Below, piece by piece: positions 1 through 8,725 of a DNA stretch of 64,000 nucleotides. Made by a program: the position numbers and the translations under genes. Source of the stretch: Tistrella mobilis (GTDB taxonomy: Bacteria; Pseudomonadota; Alphaproteobacteria; Tistrellales; Tistrellaceae); NCBI RefSeq assembly GCF_041468085.1, contig NZ_CP121017.1, positions 1,591,501 to 1,655,500 on the forward strand. Direction: 5' to 3'. Position 1 is the stretch's first letter, and every line of letters begins with the position of its first letter. The notes under the pieces were generated by a model. That model worked only from the letters and a program-made list of their open reading frames with translations. It was not told where the DNA came from and searched no databases.

Positions 1-1110
1 GACATGGTAGAGCAGCTTCAGCGCCTCGATGAAGGCGCGGCCGGCTTCGGCACCGCCCTTGATCTCGAAGCCGATCAGCGCGCCATAGCCGCCCTTCAGA
101 TACTTGTCGGCACGGGCGCGCGCCTCACCCTCGGCCAGGCTCGGATGGGTGACGGTCAGCACCGCCGGATGCTCGGACAGGAACTTGGCGACCAGGGTCG
201 CGTTCTTGTTGTGCTCGCGCATGCGCAGCGGCAGCGTCTCCAGGCCCTGGATGGTCTGGAAGGCGTTGAAGGGCGAAGCGGCGCAGCCCAGGTCGCGCAG
301 CAGGGTGACGCGGGCCTTGATGATATAGGCGATGGGGCCGAGCGGCTTCACCGCCTGGGTCCAGACCGCGCCGTGATAGCTGGCATCGGGGGTGTTCAGC
401 AGCGGCTGACGCTCGGGGAAGGCCTCCCAGTCGAAAGTGCCGCCGTCGATGATGATGCCGCCGATCGAGGTGCCGTGGCCGCCGATATATTTGGTGGTGG
501 AATAGACCACCACGGCCGCACCATGCTCCAGCGGCCGGGCGATGATCGGGGCGGCGGTGTTGTCGATGATCAGCGGGATGCCGAAGGACTTGCCGATCTC
601 GGCAACCTCGGCGATCGGGAACACCCGGAGCTTCGGGTTGGGCAGGGTCTCGCCGTAATAGGCGCGGGTGCGGTCGTCGGTGGCGCGGCGGAAATTCTCG
701 GGGTCCGACGGATCGACGAAGCGGACCTCGATGCCCTGCTGGCGCAGCGTGTTGGCAAACAGATTCCAGGTGCCGCCGTAAAGATCGGTCGACGAGACGA
801 CATTGTCGCCCGCCTGGGCGAGATTCTGGATCGCCAGCGCCGAGGCCGCCTGACCCGAGGAGACGGCGAGCGCCGCCACACCGCCCTCAAGGGCGGCCAG
901 GCGCTGCTCCAGCACGTCGGTGGTCGGGTTCATGATCCGGGTATAGATGTTGCCCAGTTCCGACAGTGCGAACAGGTTGGCAGCCTTCGCGGTGCTCTCG
1001 AACTGATACGAGGTCGTCTGGTAGATCGGCACCGCCACCGCGCCGGTGGTGGGGTCCGCACGATAGCCCGCATGCAGAACGGCCGTCTCGGGGTGACGGT
1101 ACTGGGTCAT
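1..1110 (-). CDS. metY: O-acetylhomoserine aminocarboxypropyltransferase, C-terminus cut by window
   Basis: PLP-dependent Cys/Met metabolism enzyme that makes homocysteine from O-acetylhomoserine and sulfide in the cytoplasm. The translation begins MTQYRHPETAVLHAGYRADP, the typical MetY opening. It has the fold-I PLP region, with the segment VVYSTTKYIGGHGTSIGG carrying the Schiff-base lysine. The frame stays open to base 1, so 370 of the roughly 425-430 residues expected for the family are present and the 3' end lies outside the window. The ATG at 1110 is preceded by a GGGAG Shine-Dalgarno about 9 nt upstream. It is followed at some distance on its 5' side by a terminator-ended gene, so it is probably a separate transcription unit. 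Family assignment is firm; the choice between MetY and a MetZ/cystathionine gamma-synthase relative rests on overall resemblance. Confidence 0.9.
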   Translation of the reverse strand, partial: MTQYRHPETAVLHAGYRADPTTGAVAVPIYQTTSYQFESTAKAANLFALSELGNIYTRIMNPTTDVLEQRLAALEGGVAALAVSSGQAASALAIQNLAQAGDNVVSSTDLYGGTWNLFANTLRQQGIEVRFVDPSDPENFRRATDDRTRAYYGETLPNPKLRVFPIAEVAEIGKSFGIPLIIDNTAAPIIARPLEHGAAVVVYSTTKYIGGHGTSIGGIIIDGGTFDWEAFPERQPLLNTPDASYHGAVWTQAVKPLGPIAYIIKARVTLLRDLGCAASPFNAFQTIQGLETLPLRMREHNKNATLVAKFLSEHPAVLTVTHPSLAEGEARARADKYLKGGYGALIGFEIKGGAEAGRAFIEALKLLYHV

Positions 1111-1248
1111 CTGGTCTCGCTCCCTGGATGGTGCCGGGCCCGGATCATGTCTTGAGGGGGATATCGCCGGCCCGTTGCCGCACTGTATATAAACGATGCG
1201 CATTGTGGAACCGGCTTCAAACACAAAAAAATCTTGTCAATTCGGCGG

Positions 1249-1282
1249 AAAAAAGCTCCCGACGATGATGATCGCCGGGAGC
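1249..1282 (-). terminator. Rho-independent terminator after the isopropylmalate-synthase-like gene
   Basis: Read on the minus strand, bases 1282-1255 form a hairpin. The outer arms GCTCCCG/CGGGAGC enclose a second 4-bp stem (CGAT/ATCG) around a 4-nt loop, with a single A-C mismatch between the two stems. Six T residues follow at once (1254-1249). It lies about 80 nt beyond the stop codon of the 1362-2576 gene. Confidence 0.75.
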
Positions 1283-1361
1283 AGAAGGGGCCGGGAGGCC
1301 CTGCGGGACAGAGAACCGGGCGGAAAGCGAGCCGGCCCTGCGCGGGCAGGCGAATACGGGA

Positions 1362-2576
1362 TCAGCCGGGAAGCCCGGTCCCGCTGTCGGCGACCTCGCG
1401 ATACAGCGCCACCAGCGCACCATGATCATTGAAGCGATCGGGCGTCGGATCGGCCGCGAGCCGGTCGCAGACCGCATCGATCTTGTCGATGTCGATCACC
1501 ACCCCGGCCTCGGCCAGACGGCGGGTGATGGCATTGCGCGGCGTGCCGCCGACCATCACCGCATTGGGGCGGGCCGCCGTCACCGGCCGCACGGGCCAGG
1601 CCTCGGCGGTGCGTGTCCAGCCGAGATGGGTGGGGGCGGTGACGGTACGGGCCTCGGCGCCCAGCAGCGGCTTCGTCGGCATCAGCGGCAGGTGGATCAT
1701 CTTGCGCAGGGCATGGGCGGCCTCGATCACCGGCTCCAGCGCCACATCGGTCGCAAGCCCCATGCGCGGGCCGTTGAGGCGCAGCTGGGCGATCGCCTCT
1801 TCGAGCGCGGTATTGCCGGCCCGCTCGCCGATGCCGCAGAGCGTCGCCTGGAAGCTGTCGGCGCCTGCCTCCAGCGCCGCCAGCGTGTTGGCGAGTGCCA
1901 GCCCCATATCGTCGTGGCAATGGGCCGAGAGGATGACATCCGGCCCGACCCAGGACCGCATGGCGCGGACCAGGGCGGCGAATTCATGCGGCAGCGCGCA
2001 GCCGACCGTATCGGGGATCGCAACCGTTCGGGCCCCCGCCTCGACCGAGGCCTTGAGCAGGCGTTCCAGGTAGGGCAGGGAGCCGCGGGTGGCATCTTCC
2101 GGGGCGACGGCGATGTCGTCGAAACCCAGAGAGGCCGCATGGCGCACGCTGCGCACCGCTTCCTCGATGGCCTCTTCGGCGGTGATCCGGCGCTTGTGCT
2201 CCAGATGGATTTCCGAGCCGACCAGCAGGATCTCGATCTGGGCATTGCCGCTGGAGCCCAGCCCATCGGCAATGACGTCGATATCGCGTTCGGCCGCGCG
2301 ACAGAAGGCGCAGATCTTGCTGGCCCGGGGCCCCCGGGCCATTTCGCGGAAGGCTTCGAAATCCTCGCCCGACGAGGCCGGAAAACCGCCTTCGACCAGA
2401 TCGAGACCCAGCGCATCCAGCCGGCGGAACATCGACACTTTCTGCTCGGCCGACATCACATTGCCCGGCGCCTGTTCGCCATCGCGCAGTGTGGTGTCGA
2501 AGACCATCACCCGTCGCGGCTGGGGGGCGGTGGCGGGCTGGCGGATGTGAACGATGCCGTTCTCGGTGATGTCCAT
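1362..2576 (-). CDS. 2-isopropylmalate/homocitrate synthase-like (HMGL-type) acyltransferase
   Basis: Enzyme of the DRE-TIM metallolyase family, which condenses acetyl-CoA with a 2-oxo acid. Visible hallmarks are DTTLRDGEQAPG (about residues 27-38, metal and substrate site), VEGGFP, the metal-binding SAHCHDDMGLALANT and ATLCGIGERAGNTALEE. At 404 aa it has the catalytic barrel and a subdomain but no room for the full LeuA allosteric domain of about 150 aa. It is therefore closer to homocitrate, citramalate or re-citrate synthase-like paralogues than to canonical LeuA. The ATG at 2576 was chosen over an upstream in-frame start because ACGGGG lies 6 nt upstream and the extension is low complexity. 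Substrate cannot be told from sequence. It diverges from the formate dehydrogenase regulator. Confidence 0.8.
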   Translation of the reverse strand: MDITENGIVHIRQPATAPQPRRVMVFDTTLRDGEQAPGNVMSAEQKVSMFRRLDALGLDLVEGGFPASSGEDFEAFREMARGPRASKICAFCRAAERDIDVIADGLGSSGNAQIEILLVGSEIHLEHKRRITAEEAIEEAVRSVRHAASLGFDDIAVAPEDATRGSLPYLERLLKASVEAGARTVAIPDTVGCALPHEFAALVRAMRSWVGPDVILSAHCHDDMGLALANTLAALEAGADSFQATLCGIGERAGNTALEEAIAQLRLNGPRMGLATDVALEPVIEAAHALRKMIHLPLMPTKPLLGAEARTVTAPTHLGWTRTAEAWPVRPVTAARPNAVMVGGTPRNAITRRLAEAGVVIDIDKIDAVCDRLAADPTPDRFNDHGALVALYREVADSGTGLPG

Positions 2577-2639
2577 GGCTTGCCCCGTCGCTGGCTGCTG
2601 CCGATGATGCCGAACCCTTTGATCGTGGCGTGGTCCTGC

Positions 2640-2659
2640 ATGTACAACCACTGGTACAT
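2640..2659. promoter_or_regulatory. Palindromic operator upstream of the acyltransferase gene
   Basis: A perfect inverted repeat ATGTAC-N8-GTACAT, with a nested ACCA-C-TGGT palindrome inside it. It sits about 65 nt upstream of the start of the 1362-2576 gene, next to a plausible minus-strand promoter (TTGGAT then TATATG about 16 nt downstream). The spacing suggests a dimeric repressor site of the GntR type. That reading is inference; no such regulator lies beside it. Confidence 0.4.
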
Positions 2660-2787
2660 ATACCTGATGGTTTTGTCGATCCAAAACTTGCTCTCGTCTG
2701 ACGCGATGATGCGGGGCCCGGATTGGCAGGCGGGGATCGGGGCGTTATCACTGCATGTCGCCCCCTTCATCCGAGGAGCCCCCCCCT

Positions 2788-3714
2788 GTGATCGATCGGC
2801 TGGAGTTCCTGCTGGCCCTGTCCCGCGAACGCCATTTCGGCCGCGCCGCCCAGGCCTGCGGCGTGTCGCAGCCGACGCTTTCCGCCGGGGTGAAGGCGCT
2901 GGAAGACATGCTCGGCACCATGCTGGTCCAGCGCGGCTCGCGCTTTCGCGGCTTCACGCCCGAGGGTGAGCGGGTGCTCGACTGGGCCCGGCGGATCGTC
3001 GGTGATGCGCGCTCGATGCGGCAGGAGATCGATGCGCTGAAGCGCGGCCTGTCGGGCACGCTCAGGATTGCGGTCATCCCCACCGCCCTGGGCATCACCC
3101 CGCGGCTGACCACCGGCTTCCGCATCCGCAACCCTCAGGTCCGTTTCGCCATCCGTACCTGCACCTCTACCGAGGTGTTGCAGCTGGTGGATGATCTCGC
3201 GGCCGAAGCCGGCATCACCTATCTCGACAACGAGCCGCTCGGCCGGGTCGGCACCGTGCCGCTCTATCGCGAGCGCTATCACCTGCTGACCGCGGCCGAC
3301 AGCCCCGAGGGCGCCCGCGCCTCGGTCGCCTGGGCAGAGGCCGCCCGGCTGCCGCTCTGCCTGCTCAGCCGTGACATGCAGAACCGGCGGATCATCGACG
3401 GCATGCTGGCCGCGGCCGGCGGCGATGCGGCGCCGCTGCTCGAATCCAACTCGGTCTCGGTGCTCTCGGCCCATATCCGCACCACCCGCTGGTCGACGAT
3501 CATGCCGGTGGGGCTGGCCGAGGCGCTGGGGCTGGTCGGCGACGGCCGGATCAATGCCGTGCCGCTCGTCGATCCGGATGTTTCCCATCAGGTCGGGCTG
3601 GTCGTACCCCAGCGTGAGCCGATGATGCCGCTGACCGCAGCCCTGGTCGCGGAAGCCCGCCGCCTGGTGGCCGCCGACAGCGCGTCGATACCCCAACTCC
3701 GATCGCAACGATAG
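2788..3714 (+). CDS. fdsR: LysR-family regulator of the formate dehydrogenase operon
   Basis: A 308-aa LysR-type regulator. The N-terminal winged helix-turn-helix reads HFGRAAQACGVSQPTLSAGV, then a linker helix and the periplasmic-binding-like effector domain. I chose the GTG at 2788 because GAGGAG stands 9 nt upstream and the protein then begins (M)IDRLEFLLALSRERHF, the usual start for this subfamily. The ATG at 2755 would add an unusual Ser/Pro stretch. It is co-directional with, and 108 nt upstream of, fdsG, and it diverges from the acyltransferase gene. This matches the arrangement of LysR genes ahead of other fds operons. Control of fds is inferred from position. Confidence 0.85.
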   Translation: MIDRLEFLLALSRERHFGRAAQACGVSQPTLSAGVKALEDMLGTMLVQRGSRFRGFTPEGERVLDWARRIVGDARSMRQEIDALKRGLSGTLRIAVIPTALGITPRLTTGFRIRNPQVRFAIRTCTSTEVLQLVDDLAAEAGITYLDNEPLGRVGTVPLYRERYHLLTAADSPEGARASVAWAEAARLPLCLLSRDMQNRRIIDGMLAAAGGDAAPLLESNSVSVLSAHIRTTRWSTIMPVGLAEALGLVGDGRINAVPLVDPDVSHQVGLVVPQREPMMPLTAALVAEARRLVAADSASIPQLRSQR

Positions 3715-3723
3715 GAAAAGCTG

Positions 3724-3744
3724 ATCGTGTAACGGAAACGCGAT
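3724..3744 (+). promoter_or_regulatory. Candidate LysR-type binding site upstream of fdsG
   Basis: The interval between the LysR gene and fdsG holds the interrupted dyad ATCGTGT-N7-ACGCGAT (7-bp arms, one mismatch). This has the size of a LysR T-N11-A box and sits about 80 nt before the fdsG start. It is the only clear dyad in the 108-bp gap. Confidence 0.4.
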
Positions 3745-3822
3745 ATTGATGCCGCGCCGGCCCGGGGCCATCCTCAACCTCAGAGGACTTTCGCCCAGGA
3801 CAACCAGAAAACGGGCCGGGGA

Positions 3823-4320
3823 ATGACGCGATACGACAGCTGGACGCCCGAAAAGGGCGCCCTGATCATCGGTGATATGGCAGCAGAGGGGCGGACGGCC
3901 CTGTTGCCGATCCTGCACGAGATCCAGGCGGGTTTCGGCCATGTGCCGGCCGAGGCGGTGCCGATGATCGCCGAGGCGCTGAACCTGACCCGGGCCGATG
4001 TTCACGGCGTGGTCAGCTTTTACCACGACTTCCGCGAGACGCCTGTGGCGCCCCGGGTGCTGAAGCTCTGCCGGGCCGAGGCCTGCCAAGCGGCGGGTGC
4101 CGACCAGGTGGCCCGCCGGGTGGCGGAACGCACCGGCCTTGCCTGCGGCGAGACCTCGGCCGATGGGGCGCTGGCGGTGGAAGCGGTCTACTGTCTGGGC
4201 CTTTGCGCCACGGCGCCGTCGGCCATGCTCGAAGGGCCGGGTGTCGAGGGCGGCCGACGGCTCGGCGCCCGGCTGGGCGGGCCCCGGCTCGAACGCCTGA
4301 TCGACGAGGCCGTGCGATGA
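3823..4320 (+). CDS. fdsG: NAD-dependent formate dehydrogenase gamma subunit (NuoE-like)
   Basis: A 165-aa thioredoxin-fold [2Fe-2S] subunit of the soluble NAD+-linked formate dehydrogenase, homologous to NuoE. The four cluster cysteines lie in CRAEAC (about residues 88-93) and CLGLC (about 127-131). The helical N-terminus (LLPILHEIQAGFGHVPAEAV) is typical of NuoE. It is the first structural gene of the operon and its stop overlaps the fdsB start (ATGA), implying coupled translation. It passes electrons between the alpha-subunit cluster chain and the diaphorase module. Confidence 0.92.
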   Translation: MTRYDSWTPEKGALIIGDMAAEGRTALLPILHEIQAGFGHVPAEAVPMIAEALNLTRADVHGVVSFYHDFRETPVAPRVLKLCRAEACQAAGADQVARRVAERTGLACGETSADGALAVEAVYCLGLCATAPSAMLEGPGVEGGRRLGARLGGPRLERLIDEAVR

Positions 4321-5873
4321 GCGTGACGATCTATCTGCCCAAGGATGCCGCCGCCCTGGCGCTGGGTGCCGACGAGGTCGCGGCCGAACTCACCCGCCTT
4401 GCCCGCATGGCGGGGCGTGACCTCAATCTGGTGCGCACGGGCTCTCGCGGTCTGTTCTGGCTGGAGCCGATGATCGAGGTCGCAACGCCTGCGGGCCGCA
4501 TCGCCTATGGCCCGGTCGAGGCATCCGATGTCGAGGGTCTGGTTGCGGCCGGTCTGTTCGAGGGCGGGGCCCATCCTCTGCGGCTCGGCCCCCCCGCCGC
4601 CATTCCCTTTCTTGCCCGCCAGACCAGGTTGACCTTCGCCCGCACCGGCATCGTCGATCCGGCTTCGGTCGAGGATTATCGCGCCCATGGCGGCTGGGCC
4701 GGGCTTGAACGCGCGCTGGAGCTGGGGCCCGAGGGGATCGTCGAGGAGGTGGTGCAGTCGGGCCTGCGCGGCCGCGGCGGGGCCGGTTTCCCGACCGGCG
4801 TGAAATGGCGCACGGTCGCAGCCGCGAAGGCACCGCAGAAATACATCGTCTGCAATGCCGACGAGGGCGACAGCGGCACCTATGCCGACCGGATGATCAT
4901 GGAGGGCGACCCCTTCGTGCTGATCGAGGGCATGGTCATCGCCGGTATCGCCGTCGGCGCCACTCGCGGCTATGTCTATCTGCGCTCGGAATATCCGCAT
5001 GCTGCGGCGGCTTTCGCGCTGGCGCTGGACGAGGCCCGCAGGGCCGGGTTCCTGGGCGCGCGCATCGGCGGCTCGGCCCATGATTTCGACATCGAGCTGC
5101 GCATGGGTGCCGGCGCCTATGTCTGCGGCGAGGAGACCGCGCTGCTCGACAGCATCGAGGGCAAGCGCGGCCAGGTCCGTGCCAAGCCGCCTTTGCCGGC
5201 GCATCAGGGCCTGTTCGGCCGGCCGACGGTGATCAACAACGTCATCTCGCTCGCCAGCGTGCCCTTCATCCTGGCCGAGGGGGCGGCGGTCTATCGCGAT
5301 TTCGGCATGGGCCGGTCGCGCGGCACCATGCCGATCCAGCTGGCCGGCAATATCCGCTTCGGCGGGCTCTATGAAACCGCCTTCGGCGTGACGCTGGGTG
5401 AACTGGTCGACGAGATCGGCGGCGGCACCGCCAGCGGCCGGCCGGTGCGGGCGGTGCAGGTGGGCGGGCCGCTGGGAGCGTACTTCCCCCGCGCCTTGTT
5501 CGACACGCCCTTCGATTATGAAGCCTTCACGGCGGCCGGCGGGCTGATCGGCCATGGCGGGGTGGTGGTGTTCGACGACACCGTCGACCTGCGCGCCCAG
5601 GCGCGGTTCGCGATGGAATTCTGCGCGATCGAAAGCTGCGGCAAGTGCACGCCCTGCCGGATCGGCTCCACCCGTGGGGTGGAGGTGATCGACCGGATCG
5701 GGGCGGGGGATCCGAAACAGATCACCCTGCTGCGCGACCTCTGCGAGACCATGAAGTTCGGATCGCTTTGTGCACTGGGCGGTTTTGCCCCCTATCCGGT
5801 GCTGAGCGCGCTCGATCATTTTCCCGAGGATTTCGGCGTGGGGGCGGCCGGGTCCGCCGCCGCGGCCGAATGA
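4317..5873 (+). CDS. fdsB: NAD-dependent formate dehydrogenase beta subunit (NuoF-like diaphorase)
   Basis: A 518-aa flavoprotein that binds FMN and NAD(H) and transfers electrons from formate oxidation to NAD+. After an N-terminal thioredoxin-like part come the FMN/NAD motif GRGGAGFPTGVKW (about residues 151-163), NADEGDSGTYADR, the glycine-rich GAGAYVCGEETALLDSIEG, and near the C-terminus the [4Fe-4S] motif ESCGKCTPCRIGS (about 438-450). Length matches FdsB/HoxF-type proteins. The start ATG at 4317 overlaps the fdsG stop; fdsA follows after 11 nt. Confidence 0.93.
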   Translation: MSVTIYLPKDAAALALGADEVAAELTRLARMAGRDLNLVRTGSRGLFWLEPMIEVATPAGRIAYGPVEASDVEGLVAAGLFEGGAHPLRLGPPAAIPFLARQTRLTFARTGIVDPASVEDYRAHGGWAGLERALELGPEGIVEEVVQSGLRGRGGAGFPTGVKWRTVAAAKAPQKYIVCNADEGDSGTYADRMIMEGDPFVLIEGMVIAGIAVGATRGYVYLRSEYPHAAAAFALALDEARRAGFLGARIGGSAHDFDIELRMGAGAYVCGEETALLDSIEGKRGQVRAKPPLPAHQGLFGRPTVINNVISLASVPFILAEGAAVYRDFGMGRSRGTMPIQLAGNIRFGGLYETAFGVTLGELVDEIGGGTASGRPVRAVQVGGPLGAYFPRALFDTPFDYEAFTAAGGLIGHGGVVVFDDTVDLRAQARFAMEFCAIESCGKCTPCRIGSTRGVEVIDRIGAGDPKQITLLRDLCETMKFGSLCALGGFAPYPVLSALDHFPEDFGVGAAGSAAAAE

Positions 5874-5884
5874 GGAGACCGGAC

Positions 5885-8725
5885 ATGTCGCTGATCCACG
5901 AAACCGATTACGGCACCCCGGCTTCGCACGCCACCGCCATGGTCCGGCTGACCATCGACGGCCGCGAGGTGGAGGTGCCCGAGGGCACTTCGATCATGCG
6001 GGCCGCGACCGAGGCCGGCGGGGCGATCCCCAAACTGTGTGCCACCGACATGCTCGATGCCTTCGGGTCGTGCCGGCTGTGCCTGGTGGAGGTGGAGGGA
6101 CGCAACGGCACGCCGGCCTCCTGCACCACGCCGGTGGCCGACGGCATGGTGGTCCACACCCAGACCCCCCGGTTGCAGAAGCTGCGCCGCGGGGTGATGG
6201 AACTCTACATCTCGGACCATCCGCTCGACTGCCTGACCTGCGCCGCCAATGGCGATTGCGAATTGCAGGACATGGCCGGCGCCGTGGGGCTGCGCGATGT
6301 CCGCTACGGCTATGACGGCGCCAATCATCTGGTGGCCGAGAAGGACGTCTCGACGCCCTATTTCACCTATGACCCGTCGAAATGCATCGTCTGCTCGCGC
6401 TGTGTCCGGGCCTGCGAAGAGGTGCAGGGCACCTTCGCGCTGACCATCGAGGGCCGCGGCTTCGGCTCACGCGTCGCGGCCGGCCAGGGCGAGGCCTTCT
6501 TCGACAGCGAATGCGTCTCGTGCGGGGCCTGCGTCCAGGCCTGCCCGACGGCGACGCTGACCGAGACCACGGTGATCGAGATCGGCCAGCCCGAACGCTC
6601 GGTCGTCACCACCTGCGCCTATTGCGGGGTGGGCTGCACCTTCAAGGCCGAGATGCGCGGCGAAGAGCTGGTGCGCATGGTGCCCTACAAGGACGGCAAG
6701 GCCAATCGCGGCCATTCCTGCGTCAAGGGCCGCTTCGCCTGGGGCTATGCCACCCATCGCGAGCGCATCCTGAAGCCGATGGTCCGTGAGCGGATCACCG
6801 ACCCCTGGCGCGAGGTGTCCTGGGACGAGGCGATCGGCCATGTCGCCCGTGAATTCCGCCGCATCCAGGCCAAATACGGCCGCACGTCGATCGGCGGCAT
6901 CACCTCGTCGCGCTGCACCAATGAAGAGACTTTCCTGGTCCAGAAGCTGATCCGCGCCGGCTTCGGCAACAACAATGTCGACACCTGCGCCCGGGTCTGC
7001 CATTCGCCGACCGGCTATGGCCTCAAGACCGCCTTCGGCACTTCGGCCGGCACCCAGGATTTCGATTCGGTGGAGCAGTCGGATGTGGTGATGGTGATCG
7101 GCGCCAACCCGACCGACGGCCATCCGGTGTTCGGATCCCGGCTGAAGAAGCGGCTGCGCCAGGGCGCGAAGCTGATCGTGGTCGATCCGCGCCGGATCGA
7201 TCTGGTGCGGACCCCCCATGTCGCCGCCGCCCATCACCTGCCGCTGCGCCCGGGCACCAATGTCGCGGTGCTGACGGCGCTGGCCCATGTCATCGTCACC
7301 GAAGGCCTGGTCGACGAGGCGTTCGTGCGCGCGCGCTGCGACATGGAAAGCTTCGGCGCCTGGGCGGATTTCGTCGCCGACCCGGCCAATGCGCCGGAAG
7401 CCGTGGCGCAGTATACCGGCGTCGACCCCGAGGAGATCCGCAAGGCCGCCCGGCTCTATGCCACCGGCGGCAATGCCGCGATCTATTACGGGCTGGGTGT
7501 CACCGAGCACAGCCAGGGCTCGACCACGGTGATGGCGATCGCGAACCTCGCCATGGCCACCGGCAATATCGGCCGGCCGGGCGTGGGCGTGAACCCGCTG
7601 CGCGGCCAGAACAATGTTCAGGGCGCCTGCGACATGGGCTCGTTCCCGCACGAGCTGTCGGGCTATCGCCATGTCACCGACGATGCCACCCGCCAGATGT
7701 TCGAGGAACTCTGGGGCGTGGAGCTGGATCACGAGCCGGGGCTCAGGATCCCGAACATGCTGGATGCCGCCGTCGGCGGCAGCTTCAAGGGGCTCTATGT
7801 CCAGGGCGAGGACATCCTGCAATCCGACCCCAACACCGCCCATGTCGCGGCCGGGCTGGCGGCGATGGAATGCGTGGTGATCCAGGATCTGTTCCTGAAC
7901 GAAACCGCCAACTACGCCCATGTCTTCCTGCCCGGCTCCACCTTCCTTGAGAAGGACGGCACCTTCACCAATGCCGAACGCCGCATTCAGCGGGTCCGCA
8001 AGGTGATGTCGCCACGCTCCGGCAAGGCCGACTGGGAGATCACGCTCGACATCGCCCATGCCATGGGCTTCCGCATGGACTATGGCCACCCGTCTGAGAT
8101 CATGGACGAGATCGCGCGGGTGACGCCGAGCTTTGCCGGTGTTTCTTATGCCCGGCTCGACGAGCTGGGGTCGATCCAGTGGCCGTGCAACGAGACGGCG
8201 CCCCTGGGCACACCGGTGATGCATGTCGACGGTTTCGTGCGCGGCCAGGGCCGGTTCATGATCACCGAATATGTGCCGACCGACGAGAAGACCGGCCCGC
8301 GTTTCCCGCTGCTGCTGACCACCGGCCGGATCCTCAGCCAGTACAATGTCGGCGCCCAGACCCGGCGGACCGAGAATGTGCGCTGGCATGAAGAGGATTT
8401 GCTGGAGATCCACCCCCATGATGCCGAGGAACGCGGCATCCGCGACGGCGATCTGGTGAAGCTGCAGAGCCGCGCCGGCGCCACTGCGCTCAAGGCGCTG
8501 ATCACCGACCGGGTGGCGCCGGGCGTGGTCTACACCACCTTCCATCACCCGATGACCCAGGCCAATGTGGTGACCACCGACTATTCCGACTGGGCGACCA
8601 ACTGCCCGGAATACAAGGTGACCGCGGTCCAGGTCTCTCCCTCCAACGGCCCCACCGACTGGCAGGCACGCTATGACGATTTCGGCCGTCAGAGCCGGCG
8701 CATCGTGGTCGATGCAGCAGAGTGA
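5885..8725 (+). CDS. fdsA: NAD-dependent formate dehydrogenase alpha subunit, Mo-bisMGD, Cys type
   Basis: A 946-aa catalytic subunit that oxidises formate to CO2. In order it shows an N-terminal NuoG-like [2Fe-2S] domain (CATDMLDAFGSCRLC), a His/Cys cluster motif (HPLDCLTCAANGDC), two ferredoxin-type 4Fe-4S motifs (CIVCSRCVRACEE and CVSCGACVQACP), the molybdopterin-domain cluster CAYCGVGC, and the bis-MGD oxidoreductase domain. The molybdenum ligand is cysteine, not selenocysteine, in CARVCHSPTG (Cys about 372), so no SECIS is needed. The C-terminal molydopterin dinucleotide domain includes GRILSQYNVGAQTRRT. No Tat signal is present, so the enzyme is cytoplasmic. Confidence 0.95.
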   Translation: MSLIHETDYGTPASHATAMVRLTIDGREVEVPEGTSIMRAATEAGGAIPKLCATDMLDAFGSCRLCLVEVEGRNGTPASCTTPVADGMVVHTQTPRLQKLRRGVMELYISDHPLDCLTCAANGDCELQDMAGAVGLRDVRYGYDGANHLVAEKDVSTPYFTYDPSKCIVCSRCVRACEEVQGTFALTIEGRGFGSRVAAGQGEAFFDSECVSCGACVQACPTATLTETTVIEIGQPERSVVTTCAYCGVGCTFKAEMRGEELVRMVPYKDGKANRGHSCVKGRFAWGYATHRERILKPMVRERITDPWREVSWDEAIGHVAREFRRIQAKYGRTSIGGITSSRCTNEETFLVQKLIRAGFGNNNVDTCARVCHSPTGYGLKTAFGTSAGTQDFDSVEQSDVVMVIGANPTDGHPVFGSRLKKRLRQGAKLIVVDPRRIDLVRTPHVAAAHHLPLRPGTNVAVLTALAHVIVTEGLVDEAFVRARCDMESFGAWADFVADPANAPEAVAQYTGVDPEEIRKAARLYATGGNAAIYYGLGVTEHSQGSTTVMAIANLAMATGNIGRPGVGVNPLRGQNNVQGACDMGSFPHELSGYRHVTDDATRQMFEELWGVELDHEPGLRIPNMLDAAVGGSFKGLYVQGEDILQSDPNTAHVAAGLAAMECVVIQDLFLNETANYAHVFLPGSTFLEKDGTFTNAERRIQRVRKVMSPRSGKADWEITLDIAHAMGFRMDYGHPSEIMDEIARVTPSFAGVSYARLDELGSIQWPCNETAPLGTPVMHVDGFVRGQGRFMITEYVPTDEKTGPRFPLLLTTGRILSQYNVGAQTRRTENVRWHEEDLLEIHPHDAEERGIRDGDLVKLQSRAGATALKALITDRVAPGVVYTTFHHPMTQANVVTTDYSDWATNCPEYKVTAVQVSPSNGPTDWQARYDDFGRQSRRIVVDAAE

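Noticed and set aside
1111-1248. Possible SAM-type riboswitch upstream of metY
   Set aside because: The leader has no stretch that I can match to SAM-II or other SAM riboswitch consensus pairings; only an AT-rich promoter-like segment is visible.
1422-2969. 515-codon plus-strand frame across the acyltransferase gene
   Set aside because: Shadow of the minus-strand gene; no motif, and it runs through the divergent promoter region.
6990-7005. Selenocysteine at the formate dehydrogenase active site
   Set aside because: The codon at 6998-7000 is TGC (Cys) in CARVCHSPTG and the frame has no in-frame TGA.
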